Of a DNA stretch of 64,000 bases, positions 1-12,400 are shown piece after piece. Within the stretch, counting starts at the first letter, position 1, and every line of letters begins with the position of its first letter. The DNA lies in contig VZSF01003481.1 in the NCBI GenBank assembly GCA_013398295.1, positions 405,657 through 469,656 on the forward strand, written 5' to 3'. A model generated the notes under the pieces. It ran no database searches, was not told the origin of the DNA, and was given only the letters and a program-made list of their open reading frames with translations. Both the position numbers and the translations under genes were made by a program. This stretch comes from Chionis minor. Its lineage: Eukaryota; Chordata; Aves; Charadriiformes; Chionididae.

Positions 1-238
1 CATCTGCATGACATGAGACCACAGCACAGAGGTCTCATACAATTACGTCCACCTGATGCTGTGCTGCGTCGTTTGGAGAAGCCAGAGGAAACGGCTTGCT
101 GAGATTTGGCACAGAGACCCACCTAAGGAGTGAACCTGGCACAGATGAAGCAGCGTGGTGCATGTAGGAGGCAACGGGCAGATGAAACATTTCCACAGAC
201 TCTGCTTTATCTCACTTTGGTCTTTGCTTTGTCTCTAG
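1..238 (+). other. CDH17: CDH17 intron, 3' end only
   Basis: Sequence upstream of the first visible exon, ending in a pyrimidine-rich tract and AG. I see no further coding exon in it. Confidence 0.8.
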
Positions 239-438
239 GCTCTTATTACTTAGATCCTCAAAAGCAGGACACCTTCACACTCGTCGTCACTGTGAAGGAC
301 ATGGCAGGGATGACAACGAATGCTTTCATCGACAGCACTGATGTGATTATCACTGTGAAGGAGAGCTTGTGGAAAGCTCCCCCCACCATCCGCATCCGAG
401 AAAACTCAACCCAGGTCCACCCTGTCAACATCAGCCAG
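239..438 (+). CDS. CDH17: CDH17 exon: end of EC2, EC2-EC3 linker, start of EC3 (first exon in window)
   Basis: The acceptor follows a pyrimidine tract ending in TCTCTAG at 232-238; the donor is CAG|GTAGGA at 438/439. The first two bases finish a codon begun upstream, probably Gly before SYYLDP. It encodes residues 1-66 of the partial protein and ends in phase 0. [10 protein letters not shown] is an EC2 strand. The following linker, with the tryptophan of SLWKAPP, lacks the DxNDN calcium motif seen at the later repeat junctions. Confidence 0.93.
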
Positions 439-3400
439 GTAGGATCCTTGGAGTAATTTTCCCCCAGCTAACTGCGAAGGTGTCCCCACCGCATTCAACA
501 CCAGGCTCTTCAGAAGAACTTTAGCACCTCCCAGTTATTTTTTATATGGTATCCCTTGGAAATGATCTTTAGTGCGGGTCTCATTAACTTATTGTTAGTA
601 AGAAAGTTAATGGTTTGGAGGTGACTGAGATACAGTCAATACAAACGTTAGAGTGACTGGACTTTGCCCTTCAGTTTGGAGAGGCTGTAAGCACCGCCTG
701 TGTGTGAGAATAACCCATGGATAGAGGAAAGATCTTGAGAATTTTGTTACAGCATAGTGATTGGAAGAAAAAGGGTGCTTTCCAAGGGTATTTGGCACAT
801 TATGAAAGATAAAGGTCTTGAGACACCCCAAGGGAGCTCCCAGACAGACATGTGGCATTTGGGTGCCCCTGTGGAAGTGCTGCTCTTCTCTCCCGATGGG
901 TTTCTTCCAGCACTTCCAGCCCTGCTCTAACACCATAGGCTCTCCAGGCTTTGGGCAAACCTAGAGCTAACCTGTTGAAGGTTGTTCTGAGGTTAGCTTC
1001 TTCCATCTGCAGAAGAGCCTGGCAGGGGACCAGCTACGCTGCAGCCCTGGTGTGGGCAGTCCCCCGCACTCAGGGATATCTGCTGTGACCAGTTTTGCGT
1101 GATGCAATACACCTGCTATATCAAAAGTACCTAGTAAGGACTGAAATGCCCTCCTCCAACGTCCTGCATTCCCACGGTATTCATTTTTTCACAGTGCAAA
1201 CACAAAATATTTCGCTGATAACTGCAGACCGATGGCAATATATGTACATCAGTAAATATTAACTAAAAGGCCAGCAGCCTTTCAGAAATGTTTGACTTTC
1301 AAAAATGCCTTGGCACTGACAACCCCAATACTGTCATCCCTTGGACATGGCAGGATTCCTCAGATCCTGTTTGCAAGAGTAACTGACTCCATGCTATTCC
1401 CACTGGCCTCAGTGACAGCCCGAGGAAATCCAGAGTGAAAACAGGTGGATGAAAAACTAACATGCAAAGCTGCTCCCATTCTGGGGTCACTTGTGTATAA
1501 ATTTCACATGGCAGCCAATGACATGTTGACCCCGCCGAGGGGAAAATGAAATGCAGTTGCTGCTATATAGTATAAAACATAAACAGTAATACTGATTCCT
1601 TCATTAATTTGGCAGTCTGTTTACCGCATTTCATTTCAAATCTGAAGCATCCCACTAAAGATCCTTCATCACAGACTTTGATGCGTGTAAAGAGCATGTG
1701 CACACACATACGTGCATGTAGGTACGGGATATTTGTTTTGTTGCTCCACATCTCTGAATTAGATAAAACAGAACAACAGTCAGGAATAGGCAGTGTAAGG
1801 AGATAGAATAAATGAGTGTCAAGACATTCAAATACACATAATGCTTTCTTCTCATGTGTCACCATTTAGATTTACATCCCCAAACCTTTCCATAAAAAGA
1901 CAAGTATTGTAGCCCATCTGGACAGCTGGAGAAGCTGAGGTAAGATGGCTTCACCACAGTAATTCAGAGAGCAGAGATGGATTATTAGTCTGGTTTTCTG
2001 CAGCTTGTCCCAAGAGCCTGTCAAACTGTTATTTTTCTGGTTTATGAAGCTAACAGGAATGCAATATTTTCTGTTTGTGGTCCAGAAATAATCCCTGTTA
2101 AATCTCAGTCTGCACTTCTGACTTCCTATCCTTACTTATTTTTGTGGTTTTAGGTGCACTCAAATGAGCAAGATGTAATTTATGACCTTTTTGAAAAAGA
2201 AAAGCTGCCCAGATTCCCATTTTCCATCGATCAGAATGGGGTTATTTACGTGACCGAACCATTGGATAGGGAAGAAAAGGATACTGTAAGTAAACATGTG
2301 AAACCCCACTGATGGGAGAGACCCTAGCAGGAAGCTGATTATTGGTGTGGGAGGAAATATGAGAAAGCTCGTTAGAAAGGACAGAGGGGGAAAAAAGAGA
2401 AATAAAAGCTTTGTTTCTTGTCATTTCTGTTTGGGACTGACTTGATAGACATGAAAGAATATTCATCTACTGCACTATAAACAGCCTTCAGTTTGGTACC
2501 CTACATCTGGAGAGCAGCCCTGAGGAGAAGGACTTGGGAGTGCTCATGGATGAGAAGCTCAACATGAGCCGGCAGTGCGCGCTGGCAGCCCAGAAAGCCA
2601 ACCGTATCCTGGGTTGCATCAAAAGAAGCGTGGCCAGCAGGGCACGGGAGGTGATTCTCCCCCTCTACTCTGCGCTTGTGAGACCCCACCTGGAGTACTG
2701 TGTCCAGCTCTGGAGTCCTCAACATAGAAAGGACATGGAACTGTTGGAACAGGTCCAGCGAAGGGCCACTAAGATGATTAGAGGGATGGAGCACCTCTCC
2801 TATGAGGACAGGCTGAGAGAGCTGGGGCTGTTCAGCCTGGAGAAGAGAAGGCTCCGGGGAGACCTGATAGCAGCCTTTCAGTATCTGAAGGGAGCCTACA
2901 GGAGAGCTGGAGAGGGACTCTTTGTCAGGAAGTCTAGTGATAGGACAAGGGGTAATGGTTTTAAATTGGAAGAGGGGAGATTTAGATTAGATATTGGGAA
3001 GAAGTTCTTCACTGTGAGGGTGGTGAGGCACTGGAACAGGTTACCCAGAGAAGTTGTGGAGGCCCCATCCCTGGAAGTGTTTAAGGCCAGGCTGGATGGG
3101 GCTTTGAGCAACCTGCTGTAGTCAGAGGTGTCCCTGCCCATGGCAGGGGGGTTGGAACTTGATGATCTTTAAGGTCCCTTCCAACTCTAACCATTCTATG
3201 ATTTTATGATTCTATGATTTCTCCACGGGGCTGGCAGTCGCAATCACTGCCCACAGCACATGTATAATGTGCAACACAGACCAACCATGGCGGGATTGTG
3301 GATGCATGAGCAAGAGGTAGGCAGTGACATTTGTGGAGGGCAGAAGATTTGGATGCTTCATATCTACTGCAGATCCTAGGAGCCTCAGGGAGCAGCAGCA

Positions 3401-6400
3401 AGGGTTTAACTTGCAGTTGCAACTGCAAAGTTACCCTGAAATTCCTCATCTGGGGGTCTTTTAGACAGAAAACCCTCTGTCCCCTTTTGTTCCTGGAGGA
3501 AATTTGGGCTCAGAATAGGCTAGAGATCAGATATGCTGGAGGAATCCTATCTCTATATGTGACAGATGAATTTGCAAAGCGACAAAAATGAGATATTCCT
3601 GCTTTCCTTGAATTTTTGCATGAGCAAGTTCACAGTGCAGTGAAGTATTCAGGACTTTTAAATTATTTCCAGTACTCAGACCTCAGGCACTAAGGAGTGA
3701 TGGAACAGTTCTGAATTAAACAGTGAAAATACTGAAAAAACATATGAGAGGATATTTCATTTGCATGGAATGCTCCCATAGTTACACATTTAAATGCAGA
3801 GTATTGTCACAGTGGACATTGAACACGTCTAATCTCAATATTCTTATTGCAGTATTCTTTCTATGTGGTCACAAAAGATAGCAAGGGCGAACTGGCGGAC
3901 AGGCCTCTGAACATTCAAGTTGTTGTGGAAGACATTAATGACAATCCCCCTGTGTGCCAGAAGGCCCTCACTGTACTTGAAGTTCAAGAAAATGAAGCTG
4001 AAGGTAAGAAAATACCTTCTACTAATTTATACCCATCATTCTAGTCCTGTTATTGTTTCCAGCTGAGTGCAAATAAAGCTAGAATTTCTGATCCCAAAGA
4101 GTAAAATGTAGTTCTCCTAGAGAAATGTTTTCCTGTGCAAATAGCCCCGTTGTTTTCACTTCAACAATTCACGTGGAAAGGATTTCAATAACCTGAGAAG
4201 GACAGATCTAAGCCCCCTAATTAAAAAATGCTGTTCCATTTTAAATACAAAATTGCGTTTTCCTACAACCACAGTTTTAGACAACTGCTTAGGATGTAAA
4301 AACACCCTTTTTATTACCGATACAAGAATTACTGCTCTAAAAGAGTCACGAGCCTGTTTTCCCTCAGCCAGGTGCTCCTCTAGCATAATGCCTTTGACTT
4401 AATGGACCGTTACTGAATCTGTCCCTAAATCTTCACATCAGTTATTTGGTTTCAAGGCTAAACTGTCTGTTGTTACAGTTGCTTCTTCTGATCAAAACAC
4501 GTAGCCCAGTCCGTTTGGACTGCCCCAGGCCCAAAACCAGCTGGTTGGGACGCTAAAGGAAAAACTCCCATTGGGGTTGTATTTTTGTTGGCTCCCCTTG
4601 CAGCGCGTACCTCTGTTGAGGAGCAGAACCAGTGCGTTATCTGACTGACGCTGGTCTCTCCTCTGCCGCAGGAAGTACTATTGGCACCCTGCTTGCTACG
4701 GACATGGATGAGAAGGACACCCTCAACTCTCGTTTGCACTTCAAAATTCAAAGTCAGTTTCCTGAGGTTCCTGCAAGTAATCTGTTCTTTATTCAGCAAG
4801 ACACTGGGACTTTGCAGTTAATTAGCCGTTCATTGAACAAAGGCGTTGCATCCAACTATTCCTTGAAGGTGCTGGTGACAGATGAAGGTACGTAACGCCT
4901 GCTGTTATACATTGGAATAATTTGGTTCATGCTGGCATCCCCAGTGCTTAGCATCTCAGGGATGAGAGGAGACCTAGAAGATCCACTGGAAGCAGCGACA
5001 GCACTGGGAGCGGGCTTGCTCTGGCATTGTACTGCTTTGCTCTTCAGATGCAAAGAGGTTAATCATGATTCATAATGCACGTATGGAAGGCAACCAGCTC
5101 TAGGGCAGAGCATGGGTAAACTGGGAATCTTCTTAAGAAGTACTCCAGTAAGAGATTTCCTTACACAGGAGGGGGGGAAATTAAGAGATCATGATTGTGG
5201 TTTTCCCCAAAAATCTCTCTAAGGGACTCACTGAAAAAAATCAACAAATTGAACACAGCTGTTCAGAGAGTCCAGATAATGTCTTTTAAAAGATTAAGAG
5301 CTGAAATTAATCTTCAAAAATAATCTTGCCTGTTATGCAAGTTCCCAGGAGTTCTTTGTGGTTCACTGAATGGAAAGGAAATCAAATTCCACATGAAAGC
5401 TTAAAGCTTTGTGCTGCAGTCCTTATAGTCAGGCAAAACTTCTGGGTGGAGGAACTGCCATGTAAAGAGAGCAGTGTGACACATCTGTAAATGAAATAGC
5501 ATCACTTGGGCATACGATATGAAAAAATTGCAGGGGAAGAAGCGGGTGATTTGTTTTAGATGCTTATTTGAATTCCATCCAAAGATTTGTTTAGAATATT
5601 CCTTAACTTTCAGCTCATGAAGTATGTGCATAAAACACTAAAATACAGCTACATATGAATAGCATACGACCAGACAGAGTATGCTTTTAAAATCACAAAC
5701 CCCCATTGCTATGTGTGCCCCTGCTCAGGTAGCACTTAGATTTACATAGATCTGAGGTTTAAGTCTGGCTGTAATGAAAATGAGGGTGCTGTATGATGGT
5801 CCAAGAGGTCACAGTAGCATAACAACCTGGGGCTTACTTTTTGACATGCAAAAGTGATATTGAGAAAGCTAACACAATTCATAGCTATCATCATCCTGGT
5901 ATAGGGATACAGTTAGAAAAAGTGAGGGAAATGAAATGAAACAGGCTTAAGAAATTGGGAAGGTGAATAGTAAGACAAAAAGTGAGGTTCTCACTGACTA
6001 CAAGATATTGGAGATCAAGTGCTTCTTACAAAAACAGGGCTTTGCTTGGGCAATTTGGCAATGCTAACTTTGGCTTGTAGTGAACCCTTTTGAAGGAAAG
6101 TTATTTTCAGCAGAAGGGCTGCCATGACGTTGTTCGTTCTCTTTCCATGCAGTATTCCAAACAATCTGTGATGTGCAAATACATGTCATCGACATCAATG
6201 ATCAGATTCCCATCTTCGAAAAATCAGATGTGAGTATTTTTAACACCATTTTTGATGTCCCAATAACTTTTCATATGTGTTCAATGTCTATATGATGTCA
6301 ATGGGAAACCAGCCATTTACAGAACAAGTAATAGAGCAATCCACTAGCGAAAATAAAGGCAAGGTATTGCTGCAAAGCCATATAAGGCCTATCTAGACAG

Positions 6401-9400
6401 TAGACAGTGGGTCTGACTCGTAGTTAATTCTGAAAAATAATAGTGGAAAACTATGTGTAGAGAAAGAAATGATTCTACTAATGCAGTTTACTCCTGAAAT
6501 GTAAGTTCTGGAGGCAAAGGAGGGAGAAAAGGTTTTAAAATTAATTAAAATAGCTAAATGGGAAAAAGCTAACATCTCCCAGGTTCTCTTCCAAACACAG
6601 TATTAATGTATCCAGAAAAGCCAGAAGGTGAATGGAAATCAAAGGCTGTATTTTCTTTAACCAGAAAGAGTGGTCCAGTGATCCATGCCCAAAACACGTA
6701 CCTGCTGGCCCTTCCTTCAGGGGCGGGTATCAGGCCCTCACTGCTTCCCCGGTGGAAGTGCTGGCATCTGGCAGAGAGACCTTCAGTTACTTCTGCCTGC
6801 TGGCCCAAGCCTACTGCAGACACCCCAGTGGCTGCTGTGCCTACATTTGGGTGTCTAAGCTCCCACCTTACTTGCCAGCGATGTAGGTGGTGGGCTCAGG
6901 AGAGCTGTCTAGCTCATCAGGTGTAGGAGTGCCCTTGGGGAAGTTGTGCTGGTTTTTGGACTTCGCTCACTGCGTTGCCCAGCTCTCCGTTGATGACAAT
7001 GGGAGCTTAGACACATGCAGACTGTGTGCTTACATAGCAGGCTGTTGACTTTCTCACCTCCAGGTCTCAGTCCAGGACCTGGTCTCAAGATGAGACTGCT
7101 GGGTCAGGGCACACATGGAACAGAGTAAATGGAGGTGGGCTGCTAGTGTGGCAATGGTCTGTCGTGCATGAAGTGATTTCATATTTAACAGTCAGCGGCT
7201 GGGATGCTCACTGGGTACAGAGAAGACCTAGGTGCTGTCCCTACTCCTCTGAACATTGCACATATGTGGAGTACTTTCAACAGGGGAGGCAAAGGCTCAT
7301 CCAGAGGGTCTGGGGCTGCTGCTATACTGGTAGCTCACCCCCCGACAGAGATTCCATCATCTCTGATAAATGTATGGCTAAAAAGGGGGACATAGCGACA
7401 TTGCAGAGGGTCTAGTGCCCCTCTTGCATCTCTGAGTTCCCCCGGGTAGCTCACCTCTACTGCTGCAAGGCACTTCACATCTCTCTAACCTGGCTATATC
7501 TCTGCTGTGAAACGCACCCGCCGCTTCCCTCCCTCACATGGCTGATGTGGGTTGAAATACATCTGTGCTCGTGGGTCACAAGCTTGTTGTAGCACTCAAG
7601 TTTTTACCTGCAGATGGTGCTCAGTGTGTCATGTTTCAATAATCTTTCTCTCCTCAGTATGGCAATGTGACTGTTGCAGAAAATGTCCCAGTAGGAACAG
7701 TGATATTAGAAATTCAAGCTACCGATGGAGATGAGCCCGCCACAGGGAGCTCCTACATCATCTACCAAGTGAAGGAAGGAGATCCAAACAACGTATTAAT
7801 CATAGAGACAGATCCTGAAACAAACCGAGGGTTTGTCAAGATTAACAAGGTGAATAGATGGGTTTATTCTTCTCCTTTATATATATATTTTTGGCATAAA
7901 CAGTATTTGCCCTGGTGATGATTTGTAGAGGGAGAGGGTTGGCTGGTGGTGGTGTGAGGACACCCTAAGCATGGTGCAGACTACAGGAGACCTCACTCTT
8001 GGGCTCAGGCGCCGTGCCTGTGCAGTGCTCAGGCATGCCTATTCTCCTGCCTTTGCTGTCCCCAACCCACTCACCACCACCAGCATCTCCCTCCGCTGGC
8101 TCTGCTGCTGGCTCCTTCTTCAGCAGAGCAGGCTCTGGCCAATGAAGTAGGTCTTCCTGCACCCTAAAGAAAAAAACCATGTCATTGTTTGAGTGATTTT
8201 GTTGTAGTATTTCTGGAAAAGAGAAAGCCAACTAAATGCTTCCATGGGCTGTGGTCATGATAGTGGGCTGTCATGGGGCAAATCTTCCTCCCTGCTGGTG
8301 TTTTGGGCTGTTGGTGGCTTTTTCAATGGGAGGTGCAAGTGGGACCAGCATGTCGCAATGTCAGAATGGAAAGGCAGTTTGTTCCTGCTGAAGAAAATAT
8401 TAACTGTGACAAAGCTAAGGTCAGCACATGCTGTGATACATTCCATATGTTGGAATGCTGGAAACAGGAATATAAGGAACACTTTCTGCTGCATCTGTGA
8501 ATTTCAACAGCAAAAGTACTCTCCCTTTGAAATTAGCCTTCTCAAAGGTGCTTGAACTAGGGGTCCAGAAAACCTATCACTCATTTTCCAAGGGGTAACG
8601 TTTGCATCTAGTTCACCTGCCACTGGCTGGTCCAAGGGCAGGCAGATGCAGCATTTGGTGGACCATCTTCAGGCTCAGCTTCAGCGTCATTTTTTCCCAA
8701 GGAGGCAATTGTGAGAAACTGCGGTGTAACAACCCTCGCATGACTTTTGTCACCCGGAGTTCACCCAAGGCCTTCTCATACAGAGCTATAAATACTATTG
8801 CTGTAAACAGGATATAGTTATTAAACTTAGTCAGGCAGGTGGCAACATTATTAGGAAATGCAGTTGCTGAGAAGGCCTCCAAACAGGCATATGGTTTCTT
8901 TTAAATTGACTATTGCCAGTGTTATTTTGCTCCTGACAGCTCTCCCTTATTTCATCTGTGTCTGGGATGCAATCTCCTCCTTGAGAAGGGAGGGACTTTA
9001 TAGTTTGCCATGGGAGCTCCTTATGGCAGCTGGGCCATTGCTTAAAGCACCTTTTTTTCCTAATTTATGCAGGCTCTTGATTTTGAAGCCACTCAAGTGC
9101 ACAACCTGGTGATCAGCGCCACAAACCCCGAACCGTTGGTGGAAAACGTGAAGTACAACTCAAGCTCCCTTGCCTTGTTTAAAGTTATTGTAACAAATGT
9201 GGATGAGCCACCTCTTTTCAACAAGGCAGTTTACAGTACAGAGGTGTCTGAAGACATTGCTGTCAATAGCCTGGTCATAACGGTGGAGGCCTATGATCCC
9301 GAGGGGAATACTGTACGGTAAAAAAGAGTGACCATGATTTATTCATTGAATTTAGGATTTAGAAAATTGTTCTAAGGGGCACAAGGAAAACGCACCCAAT

Positions 9401-12400
9401 ATTTGGCATGCAGAAAAAGACTCTTACAAAAGTCTCGTTTCCTAGTAGAAGGTGGAGGTACGATGAGCTGGTGGCCAGCGACCCACTTGCAGCAGACTGC
9501 TGGGCAATGCTTTTCTAACCAGCTTTTTCTCTGTGCTGTGACAAGCAGCAGCCAGTGGAGCCCTTGAACAAGGAAACTAAAAGGGAAGAAGGCCAATAAA
9601 TGTCCCCAGGAAAAAGGCAGAGCTGGTCTGAGTATAACAGGGTTTCCATATCCATAATGCCTTTGACAAATGCATGAAGCATACACTGCGTACTCCTCGG
9701 AACCAGTGGGACAGTAGCTGCTTTTCCTGTCACACAGGAAACTGCACAGGGCTTTTTCTCCACCAAAACACACAACCTGCAGTGAAGCTCAGGTCTATAA
9801 TTGACGAATCCTTCGTTTTCTTTCCCAGCTGCCAAAGACGACATACCTGCTTCCACTGCGGAAGCAAAGCTCTGTGCAAGACAACTCCTATGCTTGTGGG
9901 TGGGACGCAAAACCTCAAACTGGCTCATTCAGTAGCCATGTTGTATGGTCAAGTCACCTTGAGTCTCTGCCAGCTCACAGATCTATGCACAGTGCTGTGT
10001 TGCTTGGTCTAAATGTACCTTACACACCAGAGTCAGACAGAAGAATTGTTTGTGGCTCCTGCTGCTTCGTTCCCAGATCAGAGGCTGAACAGATCAACCC
10101 AAAACAAAAAAATCCCTGAAATTGAACTAAAAACTCAGTGAAACACCAAGTAGTTAATGGATTTGCAGACTATGACTGTTAGGCCTCCCGCAGATCTTTA
10201 TTCCCAGAAGCTTCTCATCTGGCTTTCTACTTTCCCCTAACTTTTGGGAACTTAGTATGTTTGGCCTTCTGACAAACTGGTTTGAAAGTGAGCCACATAG
10301 TCCAGAAGCTCTGGGGGATGATGACAGTGACAGATGACAGGAATTCATATTTACACAAACCTCATTTCTGCTAAAAAATAGGTTAAAGGACATAAAATAA
10401 AAAGTATTAAAAATAAAAGATATACAAGCATGTCAGCATGCTGTTCTTAGTGCAAGGGGTACTGAAAAAACAAAAGTGTTGAATGCAAAGGTCGGGTCAC
10501 ATCTACTCAACCAAATGGCTGTGCTTTAAACTGGGTCATATATTCATGGTTAAATTTGTATAAGAAGATACCCAGCAACCTTGGGGGGGGGTTAACAGTA
10601 ATATAAAGGCAATTATGTGCTGATGTTTAAAGCCCCCTCTGTTCCATGTCTGCCCCGATGGTAATGCTCCAGACTGGCAGCAGATGACTGCTGTAGTCCA
10701 GCTTGGGGTCCCAGCCACTTGCTGGTGCAAAAAAGGGTGCCTGGCTGCACTGCTCCCTCTGCCCCGAGCCTTTGGCTTGTGTCCCCTTCAGAACCAAGGC
10801 ATGGGAGATATGATGGGGAGAGAGAGACATGGGGTTGGGATAGAGCACACTTTTGGACCAAAAAGCTCAGGAACACCCCAGTTTTCCCAGTAAGGAGGAA
10901 GGTGGAGTTGCAGTACACAAGCTGGAGGAGCGGTGCCATTCCCACAGTTCAGCTCTCACTCTTTATTCTTAATGGTTTTGGCTTCCCTTCCTCTGTCTGT
11001 CTCTTCTGGCTGGCTGTAGTACCAGGACTCTTCCAAGAAACCTCTCTTCGAGTACAATTGTAATCAAGCCTCTTGCCTAAAATTGATAAAGAAGTATTTG
11101 CCTTGTCATCATTTTTTCCTGATTTTTGAATAGTATATGGGACTTTTTATTATTTCTTTCCAAAGGTACTCCTTAGAAGGTGATGTAAGGAAATGGCTGA
11201 GGATTGATTCAACTACTGGGCAGATATACACTGCTTCCACTTTGGATCGGGAACAGCAAGAAACATACATAGTTGATGTTGTTGCATCAGAACAAAGTAA
11301 GCGATGAAACAACTACATATACACACAGAGGAATCCTCTGCCCTTACTGCTCTATGAGGAATTGTCATAATTCCCATGACTAAACCTATGAGAAGTACAG
11401 GAACAGCTGATGTATCCTTAGAAGTATATATTTCTTAAGAATTTATCTTTCTTAAAAGAAATCCTGGTGGTGTAGGTAACGAGGATTAAAATAGCTTTCA
11501 TGAAGTTAGCTATCATATGCTGTTATATTTGCTTGAGGCATATGGCATATAGAGAAGGTTAGAATTTCTTCAGTGTTTTCAACATCATTTTCTGCCACTT
11601 TTTTCCTCTATAGCTATAAAGATTTTAGTTTTTCCTGTAGGTATGTTCAGGCTTCCTGAAAACATACCTGGAGAGTAACTTGCAACCCTGTACAGATTTT
11701 CAGTTTATTATGAACAAAACTAATACACTAGTTAGTCTGAAATACATTAGGGCTCCTCGTTTCAGCTGATAGAATCATAGAATGGTTTAGGTTGGAAGGG
11801 ACCTTAAAAATCATCTAGTTCCAACCCCGCTGCCATGGGCAAGGACACCTCCCACCAGACCAGGTTGCTCAAAGCCCCATCCTGCCTGGCCTTGAACACC
11901 TTCAGGGATGGGGCATCTACAACTTCCCTGGGCAGCCTGTTCCAGTGTCTCACCACTCTCAGAGTGAAAAATTTCTTCCTGAGTTCTCTTTCAGCTAGTC
12001 CACCTGGGGAGATTTCATTAAGTGATTTACATTGAATAAATAGGAGTTAAAATCTCCGGACTATATCTGATTGAATGAGGTATACATGTAGGTTTCCTTT
12101 ATTGAATACAGTTAAACAATAATGCTGTCCACTGTTTTGGGGAATATGGGTAAAGATGCAGTTCCTGTATGTCAGGAAGAAGGAGTACTTCCCCAAGCAC
12201 TGAGATGGATCGAGACTGTTCCCGCAGGAATAGGCTGGAGAAATGATAGGGCTCTGAAAGTTCTTCTTGGGCCCCTTGTTTTGTCCCTAAGGCAGAATAT
12301 TGACTTGTGTTTCCTATATACTGAAGACAGATGGGAAACTGAAGGAGTTCCATGTTTAAAAGAGTGCTCCAAAGAGCACTAGTCACCTTGGATCTAACCA

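Larger units (their letters stand above)
4004..9072 (+). other. CDH17: CDH17 introns between exons 3853-4003 and 9073-9317, no repeats recognised
   Basis: Four introns (4004-4671, 4888-6152, 6230-7657, 7850-9072), each GT-AG. Apart from the exons listed separately I see no second gene, recognisable transposable element or strong tandem repeat. The open frames of up to about 100 codons here have no recognisable family features. Confidence 0.75.

Noticed and set aside
2534..3121. 195-codon frame as a host gene
   Set aside because: It is the C-terminal end of the CR1 reverse transcriptase protein, followed by the CR1 tail.
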